A stretch of DNA of 64,000 nt from Bacillus sp. A301a_S52 (GCA_024701455.1 JABXYP010000001.1:3910001-3974000), one strand, 5' to 3'; positions 17,726-28,145 are shown, numbered from the stretch's first letter. Notes: generated by a model not told the origin, from the sequence alone. Program-made: numbers and translations.

Positions 17726-20558
17726 CTTCATCCACCTCTGGATTGATTCGCAATATTTGCCACATATAAATAAAGGCGGATACCAGAATCGTGACAGCCA
17801 AGAGAATCCCCATCATCATATAAGGTGTTGATTGTCCTCCGTATTGAAGAGACATATAGGCTCTTTCAATCGGGTGATGAACATTGAATTCCGGTACAAT
17901 GATATTGATCAATGGTGTAATGAAGAACATGATCATCACAATACTTGCCAGCCAGCCTGCGAATGGCCCAATGAACAACCCTCCACGGACAATATTAGAA
18001 CAAGCGAATAATAATAGTATTGTAAAGATCGACCACTGGACACTTTGTGCGTTGTCAAATGTATAAATGTTAAGCCCATATATACTAATAATTAGACCTA
18101 CAGCTAAATTTAGTAAGATGAATAGACCGGATTGTACGAGATAGGAATTATGAGAGTAGTAATGACTCAAAAACCCTATTAATAGCCCGCTTAATAAAAT
18201 AATTACAAACATGATAACAGGCGGCATACGGTCTTCTGTTTCTGATAATACCTGACCATCTACATGTCCTTCTACTTCAACAGGACTAGATAAATAACTG
18301 TAAATGAATGGGTTCTCCTGTCCATCTACAACGGTATTACCAAGGACACCGTGAACATCGTCGCGAATTAATTCAGTGGAGTCCACGTTAACTGCCCACC
18401 TATCATTTAATTCATCAGATTGCTGTTGAACCTCGTTCACTCGCGTTTGCAATTCATCCGTTGACCCAAAAATAGAGGCTTGGCTTTCGTCTAATGAAGA
18501 TACCAATTCTGCCATATGATTTAAATCTGCTGAAGCAGTTTGCTGGACAGAGAAGACCATTTGTCCGTCGAGATATTGCAGTGACGGTGATTCTTCCCAA
18601 TCAAATGTCTCAGCATTTAATTCTTGAATTTGAGTTGATATGTCTCGTGAATTTGCAATCACATCACTAAGCTCATTTTGCATTTTTTCATGCTCAGCAT
18701 CAACGAGAGCATTATATTCATCAATAAATGCTTCCGCTTCCGCAGCATAATCATAGAAATTTTTCTCTACTTTTTTCACAGCACTGTCTGTTTTATCAGA
18801 ACCTTTAAGTAATTTGTCAAACGCCTTTTGCAACTCGTCGGAATGGGCTGTATTAGCTTCGAATAAGTTATCAATTCGCCGAGTTATGTCTTCATGAGCA
18901 AGCACTTCTTGTATGAGTTCATCATCTTGCTGCTGGTTAATCGTTGCCTTATAAACATAAAGTGCTTCTAGATAATTCAGCACATAGCTTAAATCTTTGT
19001 TTCTAAGGTCAGACTCCCTCACATGCTCCAATGATAAGTCATCTTGTAAAGTCAAAACTTCATCTGTAAGAACTGACGACACATCATTTTTCAATTCTGC
19101 AAGTTCACGGTAAGCATCTTCTATCGCTTCCACATGATCTTTCCAACTATCCAGTAGTGCTCCTTGTGTATTTATAGAGCTCTCCAAGTCATCAACAGAC
19201 GTTTTTAAATCTGCCAAACGACTATCTACACCGCTCCAATCCGTTTCACTGGACTCTGCCTCATTTTCTTCTGATTCTGCTGGTGGTTCTTCTTCACTAC
19301 TATTCTTTAAATTGTTAATCTCTTGCTCAAGGGCTGTTACATCTGCTTTTAGATTACCTAAGTCTACTGCTTCTCCTTCTTCTGGTGGGGAGGGTAGATC
19401 TGGTGTCTCATCTCCAGTAGCAGGAGCATCTTTCAATTTATTAGCTGCGGCTCTCACATCACGGCGGGCGTCTGATACTACCTCACCTTGATAAAGTGAC
19501 AGCAACTCTTCATTAAGTCTTTCTACTTGACGGCGCTGCCTTTGAATAGAATCGGACCAGCTTTGCAACACCGCATCGCCATCTGCCATCATCTTTTCCA
19601 TAGCACCTAAACTTTGTAATAAAGCATCGGTATCGTTCGCAAATTCAGGTGAACTAAACTTTGTTAATTGCTCATTAATTAAGTTCTGCCCTTCAATTAA
19701 CGTATTATCATAGGTGGTAACACCATCTTGAATAGCCACTTTACTTTCAGCTTGCGTTTCTTGCAGTAGCAGTTGCTGCTCAAACTGAGACTCTTTATAC
19801 ATCTCAAGTGCTTCTGTAAAAGTGGAGATTTTACCCTCTGCTTCTGAAGCCGCATCTGCACTACTACTTGAGACTTCATCCATCCTGCTTGTCTGATTCA
19901 AGATATTTTCTAGCCCACTTTTATGCTGATCAATTTCATTCGCCAAGCTCGCTGAAGACGGACTATAAAAAGAATACATTGCATCTTGGAATTCTATTTC
20001 TTTTTCAAGGATTAAATCAAATTGATCACGAATATTATCGACTTCTTGAGAGACATAGCTCCAGTAAATCATCGACATTTCTTTATTGATTTTATTTTGT
20101 GCGTTCGCCATTTCTCTGTGAACTCTCTGACGTTCTTTCGCCACAAGATTCGGCTGGATAACATAATTTATTGAGGCCGTACTTGGTATATCTTCCCGAA
20201 ACGTCATAATATTTTCCGAGAATCTAGACGGTACATAAATAATCGCATCATATCTTTCATTACTAAATCCTTGTTCAGCTGCACTTCTGGTGACGACAGT
20301 CCAAGAGTAATCAGTGCCCTCCGAATTTAATAAAGAGGAGATCTGCTGTCCTAATTCAATCGTCTCTACTTCAGAAGACTCTGGGGACCATCCTCGGTCT
20401 TCATTTACAACCGCAATACTTCGCGTCCCTTCATCATCATCCTCTGACACTATAACAGCAGGCTGACTGTCAACATAGCGAAAAAGGAGGAGTGGCAGTA
20501 AAAGTACCACAAGGACTTTCGCCCCTAGTTTCAGGGAAGTCATCAATCCTTCATTCAT
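17703..20558 (-). CDS. esaA: Type VII secretion protein EsaA/YueB
   Basis: A 951-residue membrane protein. One span near the N-terminus (about 11-29) is followed by a very long extracellular, coiled-coil-rich domain (about 35-775) and five spans at the C-terminus. In B. subtilis, YueB is the phage SPP1 receptor and is required for YukE secretion. Residues about 375-440 form an acidic Pro/Glu/Ser-rich linker (PSPPEEGEAVDLG, SEEEPPAESEENEAESSETD). Its ATG overlaps the essC stop as ATGA, and AAGGGTGG precedes it, so the two genes are translationally coupled. Confidence 0.92.
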   Translation of the reverse strand: MNEGLMTSLKLGAKVLVVLLLPLLLFRYVDSQPAVIVSEDDDEGTRSIAVVNEDRGWSPESSEVETIELGQQISSLLNSEGTDYSWTVVTRSAAEQGFSNERYDAIIYVPSRFSENIMTFREDIPSTASINYVIQPNLVAKERQRVHREMANAQNKINKEMSMIYWSYVSQEVDNIRDQFDLILEKEIEFQDAMYSFYSPSSASLANEIDQHKSGLENILNQTSRMDEVSSSSADAASEAEGKISTFTEALEMYKESQFEQQLLLQETQAESKVAIQDGVTTYDNTLIEGQNLINEQLTKFSSPEFANDTDALLQSLGAMEKMMADGDAVLQSWSDSIQRQRRQVERLNEELLSLYQGEVVSDARRDVRAAANKLKDAPATGDETPDLPSPPEEGEAVDLGNLKADVTALEQEINNLKNSSEEEPPAESEENEAESSETDWSGVDSRLADLKTSVDDLESSINTQGALLDSWKDHVEAIEDAYRELAELKNDVSSVLTDEVLTLQDDLSLEHVRESDLRNKDLSYVLNYLEALYVYKATINQQQDDELIQEVLAHEDITRRIDNLFEANTAHSDELQKAFDKLLKGSDKTDSAVKKVEKNFYDYAAEAEAFIDEYNALVDAEHEKMQNELSDVIANSRDISTQIQELNAETFDWEESPSLQYLDGQMVFSVQQTASADLNHMAELVSSLDESQASIFGSTDELQTRVNEVQQQSDELNDRWAVNVDSTELIRDDVHGVLGNTVVDGQENPFIYSYLSSPVEVEGHVDGQVLSETEDRMPPVIMFVIILLSGLLIGFLSHYYSHNSYLVQSGLFILLNLAVGLIISIYGLNIYTFDNAQSVQWSIFTILLLFACSNIVRGGLFIGPFAGWLASIVMIMFFITPLINIIVPEFNVHHPIERAYMSLQYGGQSTPYMMMGILLAVTILVSAFIYMWQILRINPEVDEDEAKQAS

Positions 20559-23500
20559 TTGTTTGCCACCCTTTCTAAATTATAATATGGAATTTGTATT
20601 TTCCTCACTTGTCCGTTTAATAAATAGTACCCAAAACCGAGTTTAACTTCTGGTTCATTTCGTTTATACGGCAGTGTGAAAACGGTTTGTTCAGATTGCT
20701 TCATAAGAAGAATCGCTTGTTTAATTTGCTTTAATTCATTAGTAAATTGATCAAAGCCTTTAGAGAAATCAGTAGCGCTACCTGTGATCACAACAGAGAA
20801 ACCTAAATGACTATAACTCTTTATTAAGTTGCCAAGTTTCATCTGCAGGCCTGCATCGATTTTTTGTTGGAAATTGCCGTTCCCATCAACCATCAAAATA
20901 TATGGTGTCATCTCAGGCTTGGGCGCTTCTTTATCTTTTAACGAGGTACGATACGTAAGTTCTCTCTCAGAAAATACCTCTTCTATCGTCGTTACCCATT
21001 CAGCTATTTGCTCTTTCGTCTCAATATAAGTGATACTTTCTTCACCAGCGTAGTCAGATAAAGATCGGTTAACCGAATCAAATAAGGCAATATGACCACC
21101 GTTACCACTTTCGTTTATCCGATGAATTATCATTTTAAGAATATTGGTTTTTCCTTTTTGGGCATCCCCCATGATAAGGCAATGTCTATTAATGTTCATA
21201 TCCATATAAACTGGCTCAACAGTCGCTTCATCAAGTCCAATGGCTAGCTGATGAGGCTGTTCTATCACGCCATATTGCTCATGGAATGAACGCCATCCTA
21301 ATTCACGCGGCAACATTGGGATCGCTTTAGGTTTACGAGAACCTTCATATTTAATCTTTAAGTCTCGAATAGTTCCCTTCAAGTTTTCCATAACCGCCAT
21401 ATCATCCTCACCTTCAACAGGTAAGTACATTTGTGTCAAATAAGCTGTTTCTTTTTTAATGTAGGCTCGCCCTGGAATAGCTTCTGTTTCATAAGTTGTT
21501 CTTCCAATGAGTGAATGTTTCTCACTTTCATCCATCATGTAATGAACAATTTTTGTTTTCAAGTTACTCATTAACGCATGCTTAACAGAGTTGGAACGTG
21601 TCGCTGTCAGTACCATGTAGATCCCAAGTGATTGTCCATCTCTCACAAGTGAGATAAAGTTATTCTCATAATCTAACATCTCTTCTTTAACGAGATCATA
21701 ATTATCAATAATGATAAAAATCAACGGTAATTTAACGTCAGAAATGGTGTTATACATGGTAATATTACTCACTTCAGCCACTGTAAATAGTTGCTTTCGC
21801 TTATCCACTTCCTCTGCTATAAAACTGAGAAACTTCTCAATCTTTCGCTTATCATCAGACCTGAAATAATCTCCTGTGTGCGGTAACTGTTGGAATGGCA
21901 GTAAGGCTCCATTCCCAAAATCAAAGACATAATATTGCACCTGTTCCGGTGAGTTGTTATCAGCCATTGACAACAATAATGTTTGGACAGTCGTTGATTT
22001 ACCATAGCCAGAGGAGCCAAAAATACCGATATTGCCATCTTCAACAGTTTGATAAGCGTAAGGACTTTGGCTTTGACGTTCTGGTTCGTCCACTATTCCT
22101 ATAAGATATGCCCCAGGCTCCAGTCTCTCTTCAGCTGAAGAACGTGCTCTTTCAGGTAACGGAGGGAGCCATGGACTAGCTAATTTTTTAATTCCCATAC
22201 GTTCTTGTACTGCCGCAATTTCTTCCGTCACCGCATCAATTTCTGTAACACGTTCTTTCGTTGTTTTTTCTTCAGGCGCCACCTCAGACAGCGGGATGAG
22301 TCCTAAATCTGTTACTAATGCTATATCTTCTTCCGTGCCAAAAGCGTCCTTTACATACGGCGCACCACTCCAAGCTGATTGGAAAAGTTCGTACACTTCA
22401 TTGTTACCAACTTGTAAATAGCCACGGCCGGTGACAGTGATATTAGCTGCATCGCTATTTTTTAAGATCTCTTTACTATCACTTTCGTCCTGCACCTTCA
22501 ATGCCACTTTAAATCGTGAGTTACTCCAAATTTGATCATCAATAATTCCGCCAGGTTTCTGCGTCGCTAATATAAGATGGACGCCAAGGCTTCGTCCAAT
22601 CCTGGCAGCACTCACCAATTCTTTAATAAATTCCGGCTCTTCACTCTTTAGCTCAGCAAACTCATCGGAAATTAGAAATAAATGAGGCATCGCCTCGGCC
22701 GCTTCACCGTCTTTATAAAGGTCCGTATAATTATTAATATGATTGACACTATATTGATCAAACAACCGTTGACGCCGTTTCAACTCACTTTTTATCGACG
22801 CTAAGGCCCGGTTACTAAAGTTTTTACTGCCTTCAATATTCGTAATCGTCCCAAGAAGGTGTGGAATCTTTCGGAATGGTTGCGCCATCCCTCCACCCTT
22901 ATAGTCAATGAGCAAAAACGCCACTTCATGAGGGTGAAAATGAACAGCTAAAGACAGAATATAAGCTTGCAAAAATTCACTTTTACCTGACCCCGTCGTA
23001 CCAGCTAACAATCCATGTGGACCATGTGCCCGTTCGTGTAAATTTAAATAAACATGATCATCTTTACTTTTTAGGCCTACAGGTACAGCTAACGATTTAG
23101 ACGACTGGTTTTCAAGCCATTTTTGCTGAATGCCCAGTTCTTCTGCCTTTTCCGTTTCAAATAAATCTAAAAATGTCACCTTCTCAGGGATTGAATTCGA
23201 CATTCCTAGCTGATGGTTTAGCGACCGCAATGTTCTAGAAAAATTTTCATTTCCTTCTGGGTGATGCTTATCTAGCTTGAACGGTAAATGCTCTGCTTTA
23301 TGTTGCTGAATAAGGATATCCCCTTCTGCTTCATCAATATAGCGAATGAGCGTATGAATATGCTCAGATAAACTTTCTTTTGTGTCCTCAGCAAAAATCA
23401 CTGAGAAGCCCAGTGCTGGGTGATCACTTTCTAAATACTCTAAAATAGCGTGCTCAGAAATTAACTGCCGGTTTGTCACAATAAATATGAAATGTGGTGC

Positions 23501-24988
23501 AAACAATTTTTTCTCTTTATCCTCTGTCAAGTCACGCTCTTTCAACATCTCATAAATGGAGGATAAAAGCTGATCTCTTGTCTGTTCATTATAAATAAGC
23601 CCACGGGCATAAGAATTCGGCAACTGAAAATGAGGGAGCCACTTCATCCATTCCCACTCTGAGTAGTCTTGCTCATCAAAAATAGCCACCATTCGAATAT
23701 CATGATAACTTTGCGAGAAGCTCAATTGTCCCACAATTTGTTGAATTTCTTTATTTACAACATCCCGTTTACCAATCATGCCCATGGCACCACGTGAGAT
23801 ATCAATAACGAGAGGAACATCACGTACATATTTATAGTGAGCCACAAGCTCTTGTGACTTCTCTACAAGGTCATCAATCTCTTGGTTCGTCATGTCCGCA
23901 CGTTGTTCCGTCACGTCATAACTAGAAGGGATAGTTGCTCTTCCTGCTCTAAAATGCAAGAAATCACTACTGAGCCTCGTCCGCTCCCATATACGTTCAC
24001 TAATTTCGCCGGTTAAATATTTCATCCGTTCAAATGACGGAAAGTGATAATAGAGAACATGGCGCTGTTTATCCGACAACTCTTGTAACTCTTTACGCTT
24101 ATTTTCTAAATAACGTGTATATAAGCGCCGACGTTTTTCTTTCCTTCTTTTTTGATTACGCTTTTCTTTAAAGTATTGTACCGTTGATGTGACAAGTGTC
24201 GTCCCAAACATCGCGAGTGAGATAAGGATAAAGATCCCTCTTGGCCGAACTAGGGCAACGACCCCCATAACCAATAGCATAATAACTGGTGGCAATACGA
24301 CCATCCATAGGCTTCTTCCATTATCTTCATGTTCTTCAGATGGAAAGGAAAACGTCACTTTATCATCTGGTTGCTCATAAATCATTCTTGGTGTTCGTCG
24401 ATAATTGGGATATTTTTGTTTCAACACAGTATCCGGCTTTTTCATATTAATTAAATGATCCATTTGTGGCTCTGGACTTTCCATTTCCAAAATATCTGTG
24501 TCCGATAGAGTGAAAAACGCACCGTTAAAAAACAAGCTATCACCATAAGCTAAATGCTGCTTTTCTAATACCTTCTCGCCATTACAATAGATAATTTTTT
24601 GGTTCAAAGGAATAACAGACCAGTTTTTCTCATTCTTAACTAACTGACATATTGGTTCTAATACACTTGGAAGGTTTACCTCTAGTTGATCGCCAATATA
24701 ATAAGCTTGCTTGCTGTTTGTTTCATCCGTATAAGCGATACGTAGTTCGTCATGTCCAAATGTTAGCGTCATATCCGTCTGATCAGAATTAAGATTTCCA
24801 GCACAGAACTCTCCATGCCACACTTCTAATTGATTCGTCCCTGTTTGTTTAATCGTAATAGGCACGTCTATCGTAAAGGCTTGAATTGTAACATCATGCT
24901 GAAGATTGCTTCCAATAGTCATAGACTCTTCATCATTAAGTTCTATAAACTGAAACACGTTACCATAAAAGAAAAATAATCGACTCAT
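20555..24988 (-). CDS. essC: Type VII secretion ATPase EssC/YukBA
   Basis: A 1477-residue FtsK/SpoIIIE-type motor of the secretion system. Two N-terminal FHA-like domains (about 1-190) precede two membrane spans (about 223-268) and three ATPase modules. P-loops are GTTGSGKSEF (about 666), GSSGYGKSTT (about 994) and GDAQKGKTNI (about 1276); the third is the most degenerate. In B. subtilis the gene is the fused yukBA. The ATG at 24988 is chosen for its strong GGAGGTGA site; the frame is open nine codons further upstream. Confidence 0.95.
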   Translation of the reverse strand: MSRLFFFYGNVFQFIELNDEESMTIGSNLQHDVTIQAFTIDVPITIKQTGTNQLEVWHGEFCAGNLNSDQTDMTLTFGHDELRIAYTDETNSKQAYYIGDQLEVNLPSVLEPICQLVKNEKNWSVIPLNQKIIYCNGEKVLEKQHLAYGDSLFFNGAFFTLSDTDILEMESPEPQMDHLINMKKPDTVLKQKYPNYRRTPRMIYEQPDDKVTFSFPSEEHEDNGRSLWMVVLPPVIMLLVMGVVALVRPRGIFILISLAMFGTTLVTSTVQYFKEKRNQKRRKEKRRRLYTRYLENKRKELQELSDKQRHVLYYHFPSFERMKYLTGEISERIWERTRLSSDFLHFRAGRATIPSSYDVTEQRADMTNQEIDDLVEKSQELVAHYKYVRDVPLVIDISRGAMGMIGKRDVVNKEIQQIVGQLSFSQSYHDIRMVAIFDEQDYSEWEWMKWLPHFQLPNSYARGLIYNEQTRDQLLSSIYEMLKERDLTEDKEKKLFAPHFIFIVTNRQLISEHAILEYLESDHPALGFSVIFAEDTKESLSEHIHTLIRYIDEAEGDILIQQHKAEHLPFKLDKHHPEGNENFSRTLRSLNHQLGMSNSIPEKVTFLDLFETEKAEELGIQQKWLENQSSKSLAVPVGLKSKDDHVYLNLHERAHGPHGLLAGTTGSGKSEFLQAYILSLAVHFHPHEVAFLLIDYKGGGMAQPFRKIPHLLGTITNIEGSKNFSNRALASIKSELKRRQRLFDQYSVNHINNYTDLYKDGEAAEAMPHLFLISDEFAELKSEEPEFIKELVSAARIGRSLGVHLILATQKPGGIIDDQIWSNSRFKVALKVQDESDSKEILKNSDAANITVTGRGYLQVGNNEVYELFQSAWSGAPYVKDAFGTEEDIALVTDLGLIPLSEVAPEEKTTKERVTEIDAVTEEIAAVQERMGIKKLASPWLPPLPERARSSAEERLEPGAYLIGIVDEPERQSQSPYAYQTVEDGNIGIFGSSGYGKSTTVQTLLLSMADNNSPEQVQYYVFDFGNGALLPFQQLPHTGDYFRSDDKRKIEKFLSFIAEEVDKRKQLFTVAEVSNITMYNTISDVKLPLIFIIIDNYDLVKEEMLDYENNFISLVRDGQSLGIYMVLTATRSNSVKHALMSNLKTKIVHYMMDESEKHSLIGRTTYETEAIPGRAYIKKETAYLTQMYLPVEGEDDMAVMENLKGTIRDLKIKYEGSRKPKAIPMLPRELGWRSFHEQYGVIEQPHQLAIGLDEATVEPVYMDMNINRHCLIMGDAQKGKTNILKMIIHRINESGNGGHIALFDSVNRSLSDYAGEESITYIETKEQIAEWVTTIEEVFSERELTYRTSLKDKEAPKPEMTPYILMVDGNGNFQQKIDAGLQMKLGNLIKSYSHLGFSVVITGSATDFSKGFDQFTNELKQIKQAILLMKQSEQTVFTLPYKRNEPEVKLGFGYYLLNGQVRKIQIPYYNLERVANK

Positions 24989-25070
24989 CGGGTCACCTCC
25001 TCTAACTGACGGCATCTTCCTTATTACACGTTTTTCTCATGTCCACGTGCCATGGTTTCACTCTAACTGT

Positions 25071-26327
25071 CTATTCATCGCCTTCTTCTTGGTCCTCTTC
25101 AGCTTCTGTGTTTTCGTCATTGTTTTCACGTTCACCATCCGCTTCTTCATCAGCTTCTTGTTCTAAAGCTTCCTGCTCCATTTCCGATTGATATTCATCA
25201 ATTTCCGCCTGAATATTGCGTAATTCCTCTTCTCTCTCTTCACCACTTAAGCCTTGGTCAGATTTCACTTCCTCACGCTGCTTCAAAAGACCGTAAATTA
25301 TTAAGTCACGATCTTCTAATCTTCTAGCTGTGTCTATGGCTTCTTGATAATTCCCCCGCCCAATATCAATCCAGTAATTAAAATAGTTTCTATCTGCTTG
25401 TAACGTTAACGTATTTTGAATATTTTGCCGCTGAACTTCTGTTAACGATTCGTTGACAACATAAGCAGAAGCCAGCTGGTACTGTACAACATATGGCATC
25501 CCTTCATGATCATAGTTCGACAACTTATTTATGACCTCACTATACTCATGCTCTAGAAAGGACCGACTGCTTGCAACATATGCTTCTGTTTGTGGAATTT
25601 TGAAAAAAGCAGCAAAAATAGTATATATAATAGCAGGAACAAGTATAATAGCTAACGCGATTTGAATATAACGCTGCAACTTCCATTTTTTTCTTGGCAC
25701 GTGTAACACAGTCTTTTCATATGCTTCATCTTTTTTTAAGTTCTCCCCAATAATCTGAAAAAGTTCATCGTAGCTTTCCGCGTTCATAACTTTTTTAGCT
25801 TCTTCATTCAATTGAAGCGTTTCATAATGTGACAAGTAATTATTAAAATCGTATTTATCATCTACAATCGTCGCCACGATCGCTCTCGTTTCAAGCCACA
25901 GCTTATCCACATCATCTTCATAAGGCGGCACACTCTCTTTCACCCCGTAATGCAAAAAGTGTGGATTAAGTCCATAATCAAATAACACATTTTCCGGACT
26001 GACGATTAATTTTAATCTATCAACGGTATGATGTCTTATCGTTTGAGTGATATTATAAGCCAATTGCCACTTAGCCTGAATGCTCTTCTTGAGAATCGCA
26101 GAAAAAGTCATATAATGTTCTGGTCTCGTCATAGTGATTGTCAGCTGATCGTCTGTTAACTTAAACGTACGATGGAATTCAGGGTTCATGGCCCGTAACA
26201 GATGAACCTCTTCTTCATCATTAAGCTTTAACTTCGCCCGCTGAAACGTCAACGTGATGCGACCTTCCTCTTCTTTCATTATTGCTTCTATTTGTTTTTC
26301 TAAATATGTTACATCATTTTCCATCAT
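25071..26327 (-). CDS. essB: Type VII secretion protein EssB/YukC
   Basis: A 418-residue bitopic protein. The cytoplasmic N-terminal pseudokinase-like domain runs to about residue 205 (EKTVLHVPRKKWKLQRYIQI precedes the span), the single span is at about 216-238, and an extracytoplasmic helical domain follows. The final 60 residues are strongly acidic (QEALEQEADEEADGERENND). Position before essC and the overall layout identify EssB/YukC. ATG 26327 follows GAAAGGGG; an upstream ATG at 26357 lacks a site. Confidence 0.92.
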   Translation of the reverse strand: MMENDVTYLEKQIEAIMKEEEGRITLTFQRAKLKLNDEEEVHLLRAMNPEFHRTFKLTDDQLTITMTRPEHYMTFSAILKKSIQAKWQLAYNITQTIRHHTVDRLKLIVSPENVLFDYGLNPHFLHYGVKESVPPYEDDVDKLWLETRAIVATIVDDKYDFNNYLSHYETLQLNEEAKKVMNAESYDELFQIIGENLKKDEAYEKTVLHVPRKKWKLQRYIQIALAIILVPAIIYTIFAAFFKIPQTEAYVASSRSFLEHEYSEVINKLSNYDHEGMPYVVQYQLASAYVVNESLTEVQRQNIQNTLTLQADRNYFNYWIDIGRGNYQEAIDTARRLEDRDLIIYGLLKQREEVKSDQGLSGEEREEELRNIQAEIDEYQSEMEQEALEQEADEEADGERENNDENTEAEEDQEEGDE

Positions 26328-26364
26328 AGAGTCAGCCCCTTTCTCACACGACAACATCGACTAG

Positions 26365-26604
26365 CTATAAAATCTCAATGCAGTCACCTGTCGTAATACC
26401 ACACTCTTCCAACGTGCTTGTCCCAGTCCACACCCGGTCTTTATTTTTAACGCGAATCCAAAAGCCTTCTCTAGGTGCCGTGGCTATTCTCGCTGTTTGC
26501 CATGTCATCGCCACTAGATTTTTCACGAGATGCTGATCTGATAGCCTCAATTCAATCGATTTTTCATTATAGTGTTTTAAATCTACGGTTATTTGTATGT
26601 ACAC
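26365..26604 (-). CDS. esaB: Ubiquitin-like protein EsaB/YukD
   Basis: A 79-residue protein with a beta-grasp pattern (MYIQITVDLKHYNEKSIELR at the start, GTSTLEECGITTGDCIEIL at the end), as in YukD. YukD is a ubiquitin-like accessory of the B. subtilis Yuk secretion system but lacks the diglycine needed for conjugation; this one also ends in EIL without GlyGly. It lies between the WXG100 gene and essB, its usual place. Confidence 0.9.
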   Translation of the reverse strand: MYIQITVDLKHYNEKSIELRLSDQHLVKNLVAMTWQTARIATAPREGFWIRVKNKDRVWTGTSTLEECGITTGDCIEIL

Positions 26605-26639
26605 AAGTCATCCGCCCTTATAGAAACTCTTTCAACAAA

Positions 26640-26673
26640 AATAGTGCCGCCAAGTTAAAACCGCGGCACTATT
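26640..26673 (-). terminator. Hairpin between esxA and esaB
   Basis: AATAGTGCCGC (26640-26650) and GCGGCACTATT (26663-26673) are exact arms with TTTTTG following leftward. It lies within the operon, so it probably acts as a partial terminator or 3' stabiliser. Either way it would allow far more WXG100 transcript than machine transcript. Confidence 0.8.
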
Positions 26674-26698
26674 CTTAAACTTGACTTTTCGAGCTCAA

Positions 26699-26992
26699 TT
26701 ATCGTTTGATTTGAGCAGCGATATCTGCATCAGCTTGTTCAAGAGAAGAAGCTGTCGATTTTAATTGTCTATTGATTTTTTCTAACAGCTCAACCATCTC
26801 TAAGAAAGATGGTTTAAGTGCTTCATACTGCTCTGAAAATGCTTCACTTGATGCACCTTCCCAAATAGTTCTTAACTGATCCATGAGACCATCTAGATTT
26901 GTAATAACGCCGTTGACGTTACCGCCTTCTACTAGGTATTGAGCTGCAATAGTATTCAGTTCTTCTGGTGTTACACGAATTTGTCCTGCCAT
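26699..26992 (-). CDS. esxA: WXG100 secretion substrate EsxA/YukE
   Basis: A 97-residue helical-hairpin protein with the central WEG turn in LRTIWEGASSEAFSEQYEAL (about residues 42-44). WXG100 proteins are secreted as dimers by the type VII machinery. The start MAGQIRVTPEEL at 26992 is chosen because TGGAGG lies eight bases upstream; the frame is open five codons further but without a ribosome site. First gene of the secretion operon. Confidence 0.95.
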   Translation of the reverse strand: MAGQIRVTPEELNTIAAQYLVEGGNVNGVITNLDGLMDQLRTIWEGASSEAFSEQYEALKPSFLEMVELLEKINRQLKSTASSLEQADADIAAQIKR

Positions 26993-27059
26993 AATTAAAA
27001 CCTCCAAAAATATTGTTTTATTGCTTACCGTGGTTTGAACGTCATAGTTTTATTAAAGC

Positions 27060-27104
27060 ATAAGCATTACGTTTAGATTTAATAATAGGGAATGTAACGC
27101 TTAT
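27060..27104. promoter_or_regulatory. Imperfect dyad upstream of the secretion operon
   Basis: ATAAGCATTACG (27060-27071) and TGTAACGCTTAT (27093-27104) match as inverted arms at 10 of 12 positions with a 21-base spacer. It lies 70-110 bases before the esxA start, a likely regulatory position. The binding factor is unknown. Confidence 0.35.
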
Positions 27105-27557
27105 TAAGTGCGCTATCATAAGGTGTCATGTAAATATGTGTCGCACTAACAAACACTATGTCGCTTGAACGCAATCGGATCAGCTATTTTGTTGCTCATA
27201 TGTGATTATAATAGATAATTTATGGAAATGTACATAAATAGTAACCAGTTTTACAAAAACAAGTATATAGAACTAGAAAAAATGCTTTTAATCAGCAAAA
27301 TGTAGCCCTATTCACCAAGACTTTAAAACTATTTCCCTTAAACATATGGGATGAATTATTAGGGAAGCACGTTTTATTGAGTCTTTAAACCTAGTAAATA
27401 GTCATAGATCAATACGTATATTGTCGTTTGACGGTGGAAAAATACACTATTTCTTTCTACTTTTTATTAGTTTATTTCTATTTTTTTGAATTTAATTCCT
27501 TTTTATAGAAAGTAGGATTAGTATAAAGTACCTTTTTCCTAGTCAATAAACGTACTT
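27105..27557. other. Non-coding stretch upstream of esxA
   Basis: About 450 AT-rich bases. No gene or repeat was recognised. The distal part of the secretion promoter region may lie here. Confidence 0.4.
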
Positions 27558-27839
27558 TCAAAAGTTAGTGTTATCGGCTGGGTCTTCATATCGTCTATCT
27601 GTGTATCTAAGACAATGCTGCTCTTGTAATGTCATGACGGATTTGCTCCAGAAGGTTAGCACAGTTTGTTTGATAAAGGGACGTTTCTTTTGCATAGCGT
27701 CAGCTATTTCACCCTGTTGATTTTCCCCTATAATAATATTATTGGCTAGTGTCATTAATGATTGGTCAATGCTTTCAATCGTGTCCATGTGTTTTTTTAG
27801 CGGATCTCGCTTAGATATTAAATCTACCTTTGGTAACAA
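27558..27839 (-). CDS. Unrecognised 93-residue frame, possibly a remnant
   Basis: A leftward frame of 93 codons beginning with TTG at 27839 but lacking a ribosome site. It reads as a soluble, mostly helical protein (HMDTIESIDQSLMTLANNII, then basic) with a Tyr/Arg/Asp-rich end. The frame stays open about nine codons upstream of the TTG without a better start, which suggests a truncated gene. No family recognised. It lies between the secretion operon and repeat copy 6. Confidence 0.3.
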   Translation of the reverse strand: MLPKVDLISKRDPLKKHMDTIESIDQSLMTLANNIIIGENQQGEIADAMQKKRPFIKQTVLTFWSKSVMTLQEQHCLRYTDRRYEDPADNTNF

Positions 27840-27901
27840 GCGGTACGAAATCGACTCTATTATTTAAATTTCTCATTTGATGCCCCATACAAAGCGGCTC
27901 A

Positions 27902-28023
27902 TAAAACGGATCTTCCATCAGCAAAGGTTGAGGCGACTTTAATATTAGCGTCCGTTATCTCCCCCGAAATTCCCTCACTATTTTTTAAGAACGGGAGTTT
28001 CACGGACGGTTATGTGTGATAAA
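27902..28023 (+). repeat. Dispersed intergenic repeat, copy 6
   Basis: TAAAACGGATCTTCCATCAG at the left, TTAGCGTCCGTTATCTCCCC in the middle, and ACGGGAGTTTCACGGACGGT followed by TATGTGTGATAAA at the right. Diverged but colinear with copies 4 and 7, lacking the right arm of the left hairpin. Confidence 0.75.
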
Positions 28024-28104
28024 GTGGATAACCTCCATTTTCTTCTTCAAACATTTACATTCGCTTGAACTCTTGACACCCACATAAGCAAGATATGCAC
28101 AAAA

Positions 28105-28132
28105 AAACTGTCAAGCATCCGCCTGACAGTTT
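28105..28132 (-). terminator. Terminator of the amidase gene
   Basis: AAACTGTCA (28105-28113) pairs with TGACAGTTT (28124-28132), and a run of seven A on the plus strand gives a U-run leftward. It lies just after the amidase stop codon. Confidence 0.85.
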
Positions 28133-28145
28133 CATTGTTTCTATA

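Noticed and set aside
27558..27839. Considered as a type VII effector or immunity gene because of its place beside esxA
   Set aside because: No LXG or WXG pattern, no ribosome site; no evidence for a link.
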